Positions 31,401 to 44,194 of a stretch of 62,000 nt of DNA are shown here, one piece after another. The notes under the pieces are model-generated. The model was not told the DNA's origin. It searched no databases and saw only the letters and a program-made list of their open reading frames with translations. The translations under genes were made by a program, and so were the position numbers. How positions within the stretch are numbered: position 1 is the first letter of the stretch; the number at the start of each line of letters is the position of its first letter. The DNA comes from Phoronis australis (Eukaryota; Phoronida; Phoronidae): the NCBI GenBank assembly GCA_002633005.1, contig NMRA01000064.1, positions 1 through 62,000 on the forward strand, read 5' to 3'.

Positions 31401-34400
31401 TGAAGGAGGGTTGTCTCATTTGCCTAAATTTTGCTGTGTAATGTGACATTTTTAACTTTGTGTTTTGGTGATAGATAACTCCTTTTATTATCACAGCCTG
31501 ATTTAATTAGCTAGGAACTCGAAATTCTCTCGTTGAAAACAACGCAACGTGAAAATGCATTCGTTCATGATAGTCACTTGTCAGCTCTTTTAGCGAGGTG
31601 AACAGTTTTTGTGAAATGGAGGGAAATAAATATCCTTTCATTAGGCTACCTTTTGAATTAATTGCCCATTCTGCTGACTTTGATTCTGCACAACAATGTA
31701 TTATGTTCAGTGAGACAGATGGCTTGTTGAAAGATGTGCACAATTTATTTCCAAGTTTGAAGAGTTAAACTTAAGCTTAAAATTTGAAATGATCCTGGAA
31801 ATAGCTTAAATGAGAAAAATACAATGCTTTAGAAGCAAATTAATTTCTTTGTTTGGACAGTTGGTTGCAGTTCTCATTTTAACTGTGACTGTTTACCACA
31901 CAGCAACCTACTTGCGGGGGTTACTATTTTACATTCACAGGACGACAAAAACGTCGTCCGTGAAAAGAGTATAGAACTGCAATCCATCCCTTTGATGGGT
32001 CTGGCACTCTGTTTTTATTCTTGAAATGTATGCCTTCAAAAGTTCTGTTCACTGGCAACTGCTGGTGTTGAGTGTCTCATCTGACATGTGACCTAATAGA
32101 TTACCCACTGTGAAGATAATGGGCATTTGTTTTTTATAAGCGTAGGAATTATATTACGTAAATTTACTGACTATGCAGTGGTTGACTTGCCTTTTACTGT
32201 AAGCTGCTTCAACTGTTTTTTGAGTGTATCGCTTTTACCGATTGTGGAATTCCCGGCAACACTGTTATAACCGCTGTCCTGAGAGAAAACGCTCATTTCA
32301 GAGTTGGCAGAATTCAGTTTTCCAATGCCCAGTTTGTGCTGTTCTATTGGTGGTAGTAGTTTGGGAAGTGTCCTGAAAGGTGATATCACTTCGGTATCTG
32401 GAAGTTGACTGCTTTGCCAGGTTTTGTATTTGATTCTGTTGCTGTCTGGATCACCATGTTGCTGATCATTTGTTGATCTTCCATTGTCACTGTCATGTAC
32501 ACTGGCCTTTGTTGATCTTCCATTGTCACTGTCATGTACACTGGACTTTGCCTCCTTTGGAGTAGTACCTTTGGAATGGCTGGTATTTTCAGTTTCTACA
32601 GAATCTAACTCATCCATTTCTTTTGCTTGCTCTGCTCGGAGCTCTGATTGGTTAGTTGCCCTTGTGACATTGCCTTTCTCCTCAGAAGTGTCTTGGTAGC
32701 CATGGTTGTCATAGTGACCTGTTTCAGGGTTACCTGGAGTTGTGGCTTCTGAATAGTTCTGAACTCTTCCCTGTAAACAAAATGAACAGATGTGAGTAAA
32801 TGCATTTGTTTTGTGGAATATTTGTAATACAAACATCATTGTCCACTGAGAGACTACATCACTTCTATTGAAGAAATGTTTTATTGCTGGTGCTGTTAAT
32901 GAAGTTTTTGTAAAAGTACTATTCACCTGATGAGTTGCCCAAATAAGCCAATTTTAGCTATCCTGTCCGCAAACTTTCAGCGATCCCATTGGTCAACAGA
33001 TGTGGTGTAGTATTCTTTTTTTTGCTTTTCTCTCTACAAATGTTTTGGCAACATGGTTATGAGACCTGAGAGTGACATTTCATTAAGAAAATATTTGCGT
33101 TGTCGCCAAAAATGGCAGATTGGATATCTATAATTTAGTCTCGAAGTTGTTCACCAGAGGGGGCTTGTGCAAGTTGAAGGACTTTCAATATGAGAAGCCT
33201 GTTGCAAGCATGGTTTCTAGTCCAGCAATGGACTCTGGTGTAGATGTTCAATACACTTAGTCAGATTTTTTACCATAAAGCCACAAGTTGATTTGTATGC
33301 ATATTTCAACATTTCAAATTGTTTCTCATTCTTCTCATTTTCTATAATTTTTCTGAGACTTATTGCTGCTGATATTCATTGCACGTTGTTTCATTTTTAC
33401 ATAACCTTTGTGAAGTGTGAAAAATGAGCGCACAGTTGAATTGTAACCGAAACAAAATGTCCTGTTACAGTGTCATGTGATAAGTCTAACGGAATTGGCA
33501 TGGAGAACACAGATTCTATCCCCTCATTAGTCATCTGGGATACATAACAAATTAAGCCAGTTCATATCTTACAAAATGCTTTTCACTGATTTAAATGCAC
33601 CGCTTGACCTCCTCCTTGGTTGTCCAATCAAGAATCAGATGTCAGGGATCTACATCAGACTCAAATTCTAATAGAGTATGGGTTTGAGACTAATCCAGGC
33701 ACTGCAATATAGGCCAGACAGCCACACAACCCTTACAGAACCTCTGCCAGTTTTCTGTGTGTGAATAAGATCAACTTCTTGTCTGCGGTAGTAATACCCA
33801 GGGAACTTGGGTCACGGAAATGGGATTGTCCACAGGCCTTCATGCAGCTTATGTCCTGGATGCCCTAGCACTATTATGGACGCCCTGGCAAGGATCCCAA
33901 TGTATTGTTTGGACCTCCACTGTCAATCAATCTTTTAAGTTTGGACACACACATTGTAATGATTACTGGGAAGCCTAGGCACATAGCTGAAGGGAGAAGT
34001 GAGCTCACAGTGGCAGCTCTTTTTCAAGAAGAAACATACAATGTATATACAAAGTACCAGTACGGTAAAGTCGCGTGATTTTCGGACGGCCCGCCATTTT
34101 CGACCACGAATAAATATTTCCGAAATGAGTTTTTCATGGTCCACAAAATTCGTACAAGGTCCAAAAACTGTTTTTCAATGATCCTCGAATTTGGGACAAT
34201 GTCATAAACGTCGGATTTTTGTCCCGCGACTTTCGGACAAGGAAAATTTTAGAAACGCTAATTTAGGATCGACGCAACTCCCGTGTCACTAAAGCGTTCA
34301 ACGGATGATTACTACTCGATAAGGCTTGAATCTGAGAATTGGGGTAACGGGCTTTGTAATTTTTACCTTGTCTTGACGATGTCATGACCGTTACTCGATT

Positions 34401-37400
34401 GTCTTGCGTTTAGCTTGAGTTTGGCGCTTTAGCTATGAAAAAAGTCACCGAGTCTCGCATGACGAAAATTTCTGATGAAAATACAAATGGGAAATACACG
34501 GAAGGCTGCAGTTTTTCGTTGTAGCGTAACATGTGCTCTGGTTTAATTAGACCGTGTTGTTCAACTTCCGACTGTGACATTGAACTTGCACGCCTCAACT
34601 TGCGTGTTTACGAAGCGTTTTTATTTTTAAAACGTCCTGGCCTTTGCAAATGCCCTTGTTAGTGGCTAAAATCTCCCGACGACGTGTCTGGATTTTATTC
34701 TTGACGTGATGAGAAATATTTTTTGTTTAGGCCCCCATACACAATAGGTCACAGCTAAGTATGTCCGTAGGATATCGCGCGTTCAAAGTAGTGTAGATAG
34801 TGAACAGCAGCAGCCGAATGAGACGGAGCCAAAGTAAAACTGGTTAAAAATCAAACATAGCGCAAGGCCCAGCACTCAGAAAGGGGCGCGGCGCACACGC
34901 AATTGTTACAGAGACATTGCATCCCTGTCCTATGTTGTGTAAGTGCCGGTGTGCTATAACACATATCAAAAACTAATGTACATCCACGTAACCACGTTTC
35001 ACTACCCTTACAAATTGTCTGTTGCTCTCTGATAAGCATCGCAGATGCAAGAATCTCGCTAAAGAAGATAGTGTGATCGTGTGCTTCGTTTGCAATGCCT
35101 CACCATACGTCTCGACGTCTTAAGTCTAGCGTGTTCGTGAGATTCTCACCCTTGCGCCCCCGATCGCAGACTAGGGTAGAGTTCAGTAGCTGTCTTGGGA
35201 AATACAAAAATCTAGCCAAAATCACGCTTTCAATTAAAAAACACAATACATCACGTAATTTCATGAATTCGTGCTTTTTAGCGAAGTTCTAGCGTTACGA
35301 GCTTAACCCCAGATGTAAACCTAAAAAGATTTAACTTGCGGCGACCCAATTTTGCTTGCTCATCCACTGGTCTGTGTACTTGTGGTCTTGTTAATTCACA
35401 TCCTAGCTGTACCGTCTGAGGTACAACACCCTGAACTCCATGGTGTCCCGAGATTAAGATGAATCCCGACAAGGACACCGGGACCCTGTGGCACTCTCTG
35501 TCTGCGGCGACTAAGAAAATCCTCCACCAATCATTTCGAAAAATGACAAGTCAGTTGAATCAGATTTGGTAGTCGTTGCTTCTTGTGGTCCTAGGGGTAG
35601 GCTAACAAGAATACAGGACCTGGAGTCCGATGCAACGGGCCTGGAACCTGATAGGTGTTTCCGACCGGAGTTCCATATCTACTTTCCACAGGACCTTGTC
35701 TTCATGTCTATGTTACCGCCTTCAGTTGATAGTTTTGAGACAAAAAAGAAACGTGATCTTAAACTACAGACCATGTTTTTTGTATTACTTAATATAGTTT
35801 TAGAGGCATTTCAGCTGTAAGTGTGTTTAATTGTGTTGACTGTTACATTGCTAATTATTATTGTTCTATTTTTACCCGAGGTGATGCCTTACTTGCAGCA
35901 AGGGTAAATAATTTTGGGAAGTATTACTAGCGATTTCCGTATATAAGTTGGGGAAACCAAACGTCTTATGTAAAAATACACCAGGGCCTATACTCAGCAA
36001 TGCCGAATACACGAACACAGTATAAATACTGTAGCTCACCCTAATTATATCCTAGTGGGAATAGCATTATTTTTAGATTTCAAGCATGCATTTTTATTCT
36101 CAGATATGCATCCCAGGTATATTTTAGGGAAAAATTTAAGATACGCAAATTGGCCATATATTCTCCTGGACTTATATACGGAAATCTACGGTGGATCTTC
36201 TTAAACCTGTCAACCATGAAAATTTCATTGAGACAGTTTTGTTCTACTAACATGTTCAACTAACATTCCGTTCATGCAAGTCGGTCAGTACGTTCGCATT
36301 TAAGGCGTTATTGCAACAGGTAAGTGTTGTTTTGATTTTTGTTTGGTGTTTCCATATTTTATTTTGTTATGTATTCCTGTCTTCAGATAGTCACTGTTAT
36401 TCTTCAACAACATTTCTGTACTTATAATGAGACTTCAGTAAACTCGCGACTGTTCATACTTTAAATGTTAGCAGAAGTGTGTAATGTCCATCAGCAGAGA
36501 CCTGTGGGAAGAACTATTTTCCGTAACTGTAGCAAATATATGACGAAATGAAATGAAAACGGTCGACATAGATGAATTGTAATTGGTTAAATATACATTA
36601 AGAAAGAAAATTAAGTATATAAATAGTAGAATGGTACTTGAATTGCCTGGTTTACGTCCTTCATGAGTTCACCTGTCCCAAATTGAGTGCTTTCGTTTTT
36701 CTTTTCAGGTCGTCACTAGTCGATTCTTCTAACAGTCGTGATCTGCCCAGTATCCTATTGTATCAACGTGCGCAACAACGGTCTTGGCAGGGGGTTGCAC
36801 CTAGTAGACTCCCTTAGAATTAGTGGCGCAAAATCGACATTGGTGTGCAACAGGAGGCCGAGGGAGGGGGGGGGGGGTGGCGGCGTAAATTAGTAGTGAC
36901 TGACGGAGACTGAGCTGCGCGAAATTGGTGACGACCGTGGACGGCGCTAAACTGGTGACGACCAGAAGAAACGGCCCTGTTATCTTCCACGCAGATTACC
37001 AGAAAATGTTAACGATTATCAGTTTCATTTCATCCACAAAAAGATTTCACAAGTCAGAGTTTTCACTGTGGTTAAAAACGTAAGCGAACCCAGATGTGTT
37101 AGGTCACCTCAGTTGCATGAAGACGCGCCAGTGTATCACTGAGTTAACATCGGGCGTTTCAAAGGCTGTGGATGAGAAAGGTTTTAATTGTAAAAAAAAA
37201 CGGTTGGGTGAATTTGATGTTGGTAGCATTTGAAATTGCATTTGCTTTCTAGACAACGCCCTTATATATACAATATGTTAGTTAATCGTGTCTTCAGCCG
37301 CGCAGCACTGTACTAGTCGACGCATTCCCATCGTTTGCCGCAGTAGGCCTAAACATGTAGAACGACAGCGCTTCTTCAACAATTCAGACGACTACCAGGA

Positions 37401-39818
37401 CGACAAATGGGGATCACAAGTCGATGAGAAACTACTCGTTTTATTATCATGATTGTCTTTGTTATCTATTTTGGGTAATTGTTCAATCGAAGTTTTCATG
37501 TTGAAACTGAGCTTTCAGTTAATATGGAAATAAATGTGTCAGAGTTAACTTGCGTTTCGGTTTGTAACCAGCAGACAATGCATGGATACGTTTAACAAAC
37601 ATAAATATATGCTATGTTCTTGTCATTGTTCGTCACTTTCTTCATTGAACTCGTTCCCACATCCATTACTGTTACGTTTAATGCAAAATTCGTTAAAATT
37701 GAGAAAGCGCATGTTTTGATGGTCGGGAACCCTCTTTGTGCGCCGAATACGCAATTCCAGCATTTTATTGGGAAACCATGCGTTCACAGCGCAAACTCGA
37801 CATTTTTGTTATTGAGAAAACGCATTTTTACAAAAGAGAATCGGTTGTCTAACGTTTCATGTGCGTCAACAACGCAAACCAGACCCACTCATTGAAAAGC
37901 CCATATTTGTCACCAGGAAGACTCTTCGCAACGCAGCCCGATATTTCAAGTGGGATAGCGCAGTTTTGAAAAGATTCCGTCACTTGCGGAGAACGGTTTT
38001 TGAGCATCGGCAATGCAAGCCGAATATTTCATATTGAGAAAGCACATCTTTGAAAAGAAGAACCAACACTTGTTGGGAACGGTCTTTGTGCGTCGACGGC
38101 GCACATTTCTTATTGGGAAAGCCAGATTTTCAAAAATTAATCGCTCAGACCATTTGAGTCTCATTTACCTGCAATTATACTGCTATCAAATGACCGAGCC
38201 AGCATTGTTGATACTACGACCGCTCATCGAAATAATGTACACCCACGAAATTCGGACACTAGCGGAAACCCAAATTTGGAGGTCCGCCAAATTCGGACAC
38301 CACAAAATGATATTTCGCGAGATTCGTCCAAGAATGAATTTTTTCTATTGGAATTAATTTTCAGTGTCCGAAAATCACGCGACTTTACCGTATATACAAT
38401 GTTGCTGTGTTCACATTTAGTTGATAGCTTTGAGTATCTACAGCGGCTTTCAAGTATTAGCAGATTTGGTTGTCAAAGTTTCTTCCACAGCTGGCTATGC
38501 TCCCAGTGGTCTTGCCTCCACAGGTCACTACTATATGTAAATGTAGGGTTCGTAACTTAGTGCGACTCCATACTGGTATTTCAGAGATGTAACTGCATGA
38601 TTTTCATCTTTTTTTAAAATATAAAAAACGAAATAAATGTCATTAATTTAATACAATATTGTGCCACAGGAAAATGCCCATTTAATTCTTTTGAGTTTGT
38701 GCTCTTTCGTGCTTTTCAATGTGCGTTTTAACGTTTAATATGGAACAGCAGTGACACCTGTTGCCAAAATATAAGTCACACATCATACCTGCACTTATCT
38801 TGTTTTGTAACTGCAGCTCTGATGACTCATTTTACAGAATATTAAAGCTAAGTAAAATTATGTGACAAACTTTATAACACTTTATAACATCAATTTGACC
38901 CAAGATCACCAAAAACATAGTGCACTCATCATTTAACTAATATCTCTAATATTTGTTTGGTAAGCTACTTGGCTGTTTTTGTAAATTAGGATGTAAAAGT
39001 CTTGGTCTACACAGTTTTCTCAGTAAAAAAAGCTCACTACAGAAGGCTGTTTTGTAAACTTAGACGTGAAAACCTTGGTCTACGCATTTTTTGTAAAAAA
39101 ATCTCTCTGTGTGGGGGGGGGGTTGCTGGTGAGTGGTCCTGGTGGTGGGGCTTACGCATCGGAATCATGGACGCCCTGGAATATTGGGAACCCCATTTTG
39201 GGCACCCTATTTTCGAAATCCTGGATAAAGGCCTGATTGTCCGTGATTTTTTATCTTACCAAATGTGCAAAACTGTGTTCAAAAAGGCTTGTATTAAATA
39301 AGTTTGGTGACTGAAAAAGGTAACACACTGTAGCTTATTACTAAATACACAATTTGGTATACATATTGTCATGTGTATACATATTGTCATGTGTATACAT
39401 ATTGTCATGTGTATACATATTGTCATGTGTATACATATTGTCATGTGTATACATATTGTCATGTGTATACATATTGTCATGTGTATACATATTGTCATGT
39501 GTATACATATTGTCATGTGTTCGAACTAAATCCGACCTGGAAGGTCTTTAGTAACTTACCTTATTCTTTGAACGTAGTTTTCTGAAGAGGCAGATAACAC
39601 ATCCGGTTAAAATAAGAAGTAAAACTCCAGTGGTGATCGTAACGATGTAAAATATTTCAATGGTTATGACAAATGAGTTTCCACAGTCTTGTTGGGTTGG
39701 TCCTGTACATGGTCCTGCGCGGCAATACTGATCACATGGTACACAGGCGGTACTGTTGTTAAATGTTGATTGCGGACACGTGCTGCTCATGATGAGTTTT
39801 ATTGGTTGTCCATCCTCA
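25416..39818 (-). CDS. transmembrane ZU5-UPA-death domain protein (UNC5/UNC5CL-like), 5' end unresolved
   Basis: Six minus-strand exons join in phase: 39818-39560, 32770-32191, 30477-29720, 28852-28736, 27199-27035 and 25862-25416, for 774 residues. Residues 1-50 are extracellular with seven cysteines (CVPCDQYCRAGPCTGPTQQDC). Residues 52-77 are a transmembrane helix followed by RKLRSKNK. Residues 87-280 are a polar disordered linker with a 13-residue duplication. Residues 316-430 are ZU5 (GGFLELKQQGVFLFVPPGAL), ending with HFTGIRGTYAV. UPA spans about 505-620, and the death domain about 654-757 (DLWHDLIKFL to MLRNIGQERAVEK). The layout is that of UNC5 netrin receptors and UNC5CL, but without Ig or thrombospondin repeats here. 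The donor after the linker exon is GC, and its phase confirms it. It probably transmits a surface signal through death-domain partners such as IRAK or caspase adaptors; the ligand is unknown. A further 5' exon is possible at 41553-41627. Confidence 0.85.
27993..28077 (+). repeat. ~45-bp direct duplication
   Basis: Two copies of a unit containing tgcatgtaatacttgtcc and ttaaccctatttggt lie head to tail in an intron of the ZU5-death gene. Confidence 0.7.
29190..29445 (+). repeat. ~250-bp repeat, copy 1 (flanks the ZU5 exon)
   Basis: Matches 30880-31125 in the same orientation: agtttgaagt, attagtcatttcttagcaaa, cctaacacacaaact and tgtggagaacactg-type blocks. The pair brackets the ZU5 exon (29720-30477). 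Confidence 0.75.
30880..31125 (+). repeat. ~250-bp repeat, copy 2 (flanks the ZU5 exon)
   Basis: Direct repeat of 29190-29445, about 75-80% alike by eye. Shared blocks include gagtttgaagta, catttctttagcaaatta and ttattccgagacttaacaca. Confidence 0.75.
31187..31430 (+). repeat. ~98-bp tandem repeat built from two ~49-bp half units
   Basis: The half unit gtgttttgaaggagggttgt alternates with gttttgtgaaggtgggttgt, separated by ctcatttgcctgtat or cttgtgtgcctgtat. About 2.5 higher-order copies lie in an intron. Confidence 0.9.
34063..38390. mobile_element. 4.3-kb DNA element with perfect 25-bp terminal inverted repeats and TA target duplication
   Basis: The left end starts CGGTAAAGTCGCGTGATTTT (34063-34087). 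The right end (38366-38390) is its exact reverse complement over 25 bp. TA flanks both ends. Copy A of the host repeat, at about 2910-2940, shows the unoccupied arrangement (tatacaaattatatacaatg), which supports insertion. Related motifs recur inside the ends (cgcgactttcggac at about 34213, aattcggacac at about 38251 and 38290). Only short open frames occur and no transposase domain is recognised, so the copy is non-autonomous. TA duplication suggests the IS630/Tc1/pogo group, which is an inference. Confidence 0.85.
37690..38140 (+). repeat. degenerate ~75-80-bp tandem array inside the TIR element
   Basis: Motifs of the type attgagaaarcgcat, gggaacggtctttgtgcgtc and gcacatttcttattgggaaa recur about six times with heavy divergence. 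They lie within the right quarter of the 4.3-kb element and could be old subterminal repeats. Confidence 0.6.
39357..39520 (+). repeat. 18-bp minisatellite (gtatacatattgtcatgt), nine copies
   Basis: Nine virtually identical units lie about 40 bp from the 3' edge of the transmembrane exon. The repetitive peptides on both strands come from this array and are not genes. Confidence 0.97.
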
Positions 39819-40271
39819 CTAGAAAAACAAAACATACTGAGCTTTGTATCGTCTGAGATTTAATGATTTTGAAATAACTACAGTGTATTGTGGGACGAAT
39901 AAAACCAACCAATGAGAATATACTTCTGCATTTCCAACCAAAAGATGACAAGTAAGATTTTTATCCCACTATCTTTATGATGTATTACAGTAAAAATTAT
40001 TCAATTTAGGACAAAAGTAATAGCTAAAATTGCCATATTTTTTGTCACATTGTTACAAATGGTCAAAATTTTCCAGATAATGTTTGATAATAGCTTTTCC
40101 ATGTAAACCATGTTTGGTAATAGCTGTGCGTTACAAACCATGCTAATAGCAAAGTAAAGTATTCTTGAAAAGTTGACAGTCGCAGGGTGTGCGGCTGGGA
40201 AATTAAAATTCCCATAATCCTTTTGAGTTGGTGAAAACCCATTTTTTTTAAAGACTGAGTAATCATGATTA

Positions 40272-40329
40272 AAAGGTATCTGTTAGTTGGAACCTCATTG
40301 AAAGGTATCTGTTAGTTGGAACCTCATTG
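40272..40329 (+). repeat. 29-bp tandem duplication
   Basis: aaaggtatctgttagttgga followed by acctcattg occurs twice head to tail with no change. Confidence 0.95.
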
Positions 40330-41552
40330 AAAATTTCATCCATTTGGATTTTTTCTACATAATCGTGTGAAGTGGTTCTAAACCCTATTGAATGCTTATT
40401 TGTTGGATTAAAATTGAATAAAACACATGAGCTACCCTATAATACCACAAACCTAGTTATAAAATGAGTGACCTTTCTGTCTCCAAACTAACTCATAGTC
40501 TTCTAGTAAGTAACTTCTCTGGGTTTTAATTAGCTGCAGTTCATGTGTTAAACTCACACTTATTTTCATAGTCACATTTTGGGTAGTTATTAATCATGGT
40601 CACCACATGATTAACCAGCGCAATAGTATGAATGTAAGAAGAATAAACTCCATTTAGTATTTTTAAAATCTTCCATTAGTTTGTTATATTTGAAAGCAAT
40701 GTTGCAATGTCCTAGTGTATGCCGGTTGATCTTCAGGGTGAAACAATGACTCTTAGGTGAACAGAAATTATCACGGCACTTCGTGAATAAGAGTTCGAGT
40801 TCACACTGTTTTTTTAACTTCATAGTTGACTAGATTGGAAAATAAAGCATGGAAATATGAAATCAGTCAGTTTCGGTTTTTGAAATATCAATTTTGGCAC
40901 CAAGTAGTTTGTTACCTTCATACTTTGCGGTATTTCTCTTTTCATTATCCAACAAAGTACGAGTACCAGGAGCGGTGCGCAGCCTATTGTGCACTTGATA
41001 AAAATAAAGTTATGTTCAGATGCTTTTTAGAATTATGGTAACAGTTTGAGATTCTGAGTTTGAGAACATGAGCAGCATCATGGTAAGCAAAATGTAGACT
41101 TTGTGTTTGATGTAATAACAAGGTTGTCTAGCATAAACTCTGCTCGTTTTGTTTTTACATTGTATGTAAAATAATCTGTTAAGTACTTGCCTCATATTGG
41201 AAGTGGGAACTCTATGCTGTAAAAGGTCCTAGCATTCATCGACAACTGTGCATCAATGAATAGTCTACTGTGATCTATTTAAACTGCTGTTTCCCCTTCT
41301 CAATTTGATATCTTTATTATGTCAAAAGCAAGTCTTACGGTCTTTCCGTATCCAGTGACAGAATCCTCTTCAAGTGAGTGATTGTCTATAGGTTCCTAGA
41401 CTGGACAATATAGTGATGCCATAGGGTTCTTTGTGTTCAGTTTGTGGAAAGTTTGTAGGTATCCTTTACCTATTTGTTGTCTTCTTGTACTACTTAGAAT
41501 GAGAATCGCTGTGTAGGCAATCTAGATGATTAGAAACTTAATGAACACTTAC

Positions 41553-41627
41553 CTGGATTCACAGGTTGTCTTGTTTTTACACAACTCAGTTATCAGGTAA
41601 AAGCTGACAGTTGTCTCCAAAGGTATG
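41553..41627 (-). CDS. possible additional extracellular exon of the ZU5-death receptor
   Basis: The minus-strand frame reads ETTVSFYLITELCKNKTTCES and ends at an excellent donor (tccag|gtaagt). Its last two bases complete an AGT Ser codon with the first base of the transmembrane exon at 39818, so the phase agrees. The proposed acceptor (atggcag at 41628) has a poor pyrimidine tract, so the 5' limit is uncertain. It would add two cysteines to the ectodomain. No signal-peptide exon was found above it. Confidence 0.45.
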
Positions 41628-41999
41628 CTGCCATGGTATATTTAGCATCTCTCTTTCTCTGCTTGACTGTTGCTATGGGAGTTTTCTGTTATGGTCTCCT
41701 GATATCTGGGCCTGTGTAAATATGTATGGTCCATTGTTCTCTTTTTAAACCCCAATCAATGCCTGTGGAATGCACCTCAATGTGTTCTTTTGTTTAACCT
41801 GTGGGTGTACCTGTCTAAATATTTTCGTATGAGTCATGGGGTTTTTGAGGAAGTAAGATGACCCGACTACCGTTGTTAGTACAGTTTTGATATGCAGCAT
41901 GTTCAGTGATTTGAGAAAAGGTTAAAGTTCCTTTTTAAGGTTTTGAAGGCCCTTATCAATTAATGTGTGTACTTATCCATCTATCTACAAAACAATCTA

Positions 42000-44190
42000 G
42001 ATTTCAACTTAAAAATACTTTGTTGCAGTTTCTTATCATTTCATTTTCGTTTTTTGCAATTTTTGATTTTTTCAAAAACATTACAGTCCTATGTTTGATA
42101 GCCCCTCATGTAAAGGTGTAACATTCTAAAAACAACAGTATTTGGAGAACAGTGCATCTAAAAGCTTCATGTGAACAGTGCTGTAGTAATAAAATTAAAG
42201 GTAAGTAGGCACCCAGAGCCCTCCCCCCCCNCCCCCCCCCCCGTATCACCTTGAGCACTGAACGTAACTTACGGTGCGTAGACGCTATGTTCAAATGCCA
42301 AAAGGTGGTTGGCTGCGCCTACGTGCGCCTACGCCCCACTACAGCACTGCATGTGAATCTGATCAGTCATCAGTTGGACATTTTTCTGGTTGTGAATACA
42401 CCTCTACAGTACATTGAATTGAAAACAGTACCAATAGTTTTTAGACAATTTTGTGAACACCGAGATTGGGTAAAATAAAGAAAATCAAAGTGTTTGTTTT
42501 CCCATCAAGTCAGAAAAATAAGCCACTTTTTGCTATTCACTTCTTGAACCCCTAATCATCTCATTTGTTAATTTTTTTTTCGTCACAAACTTGTTGGCCA
42601 AATATAGTTTTGGTTATTCACCTGACAGGCGTCAATCAAAGTTGATAACTGATGTGCTGTCATAAGTGACTTGTTCTATATTCCACACTTGGACAGGCAA
42701 ATATCGTGCGTCACAAGCTCGTTTCCAGAGATGAAAAGGAGACAAGTGGTACAAAATAAAGTAAATAGACTAGTAAATTGAAATAAAATAATATTATCTT
42801 TGGAAAGATGGGCAATAATAAACCTGCACAAGAGATGCTGAAAACAGCTCATCCACAATGGTTACTATTTCATAGGTGGTTCTCACAAGTAGCGCACAAC
42901 GTAACTATCGACTGCAGTGACTCAACTTGCAAAAGTTGAAGTTGAAGTGATGGTTTGAAGGAAATAATTTAAATTTTTAATTTTAATGCTCATACAGAAA
43001 TTAAATTTGAGGTGATAGACAAATGCAAGATTTGAGAAAAAAAGTGGAAACTAAAAGTGGTGGAAAGAATTTATATCACTGGATCATATCCAAGGGATTT
43101 TAGGGGCACAAGTTTGGGGATTGTACTGCTGTTGTGATGTCTGCTTAGTGGTCTGCGCAACTAACACTGGGGTTTAGAGGCAGATTTAGTTATAACTGTC
43201 ACCCCTGGATTTTTATATGTTGGGTAAGGTAACGAAGCAACCATCATGTGGCCAACTGCAATGTAAATACCCTAATGTTTTCAGATTAACTTGTTGGATG
43301 ACCTGAAAGTATCAGTTCATTTTGCCCGCAGGATTGGTGAGAGCACTGAAGTTGTCTGGTGGGACAGTAAAAGCAGAATAGCATTGTTGTGTGTCCCTAA
43401 TAAACTTGAAGCTTTACCTAGTCAATAGCAAAAATCAGCTGATTTGACCAATATGCCTATGAGCATTATCTTGATAAAACAGTACCAACTTTAAAGAGTT
43501 TGTTGGGTGAATAGCAAAAATAACGTTATTTGTCCACACATGCCTGATGTTACAGCAACTACCAACAAATGGGAACGGAGCATGCATTGTTGGTTAAACA
43601 GCAAAAATCGACCTATTTTTCCAACTTTTCAGCCTTAGCGCCAGATACAAAATAGGATTTAGGCCAAACTTTTCTGTTTTAGAAAACGAAATTTGCTATT
43701 AATTCTGGGAATTGGGTATTTATAGTACTCATACTAGTTATTTTTCACAAGAGCCTTCTTACTTAAGTATAAGAATATGGGCATTCACAATGTTACACAG
43801 CAAAGTCCTTGAAAAGCAAAAAAAGGTTAATATTGGCAATTATTTTGTCTGAAATTGGTGAGATGTTACCTTAATATGCTATAATGCTGAAGTCATTTGT
43901 GTAGTTTTGCTTCATTATAATAAAACTGTAATTTAATACTTATTTCACATAAAAATAATTGCCAAAATTGTCATTTTCCATTTTTGCAAGTAATGAACAA
44001 CTTACGAAAAAATGTTTTTGTGATACCTTCACAGCACAAAACATGCTAAGTAATAGTCTGAAACTTTAGTAATCTTTATTTTTGTAGAGAAATTTGACAA
44101 AAAGGACTTTCGCATGTCATCCATGTTGTGTGCTAAAGAAGTGAAAAGTTATCGAAGTTCTGAAGTGAAAAATAACAGAATGCCACTATA
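42000..44190. other. no gene assigned
   Basis: Contains a C homopolymer with one N (about 42231) and low-complexity AT-rich sequence. A minus-strand open frame at 42676-42858 is short and unsupported by splice sites. Confidence 0.35.
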
Positions 44191-44194
44191 TGTC

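Larger units (their letters stand above)
33846..39236 (+). repeat. interspersed repeat 'R2', copy B, split by a 4.3-kb insertion
   Basis: 33846-34062 and 38391-39236 are the two halves of the unit seen as copy A at 2320-3175. Copy B also has about 570 bp of extra sequence (38425-38995) between gatagctttg and gtcttggtctacacag. The unit lies in the intron between the linker and transmembrane exons of the ZU5-death gene. Confidence 0.8.

Noticed and set aside
39256-39585. Repetitive peptides on both strands (IHMTIC / VYILSC type)
   Set aside because: Produced by the 18-bp minisatellite, which is open in several frames; no gene features.
42106-42294. Minus-strand ORF across the C homopolymer with a donor-like gtaagt
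   Set aside because: It crosses an N and a homopolymer of uncertain length, and its phase does not fit the receptor exons.
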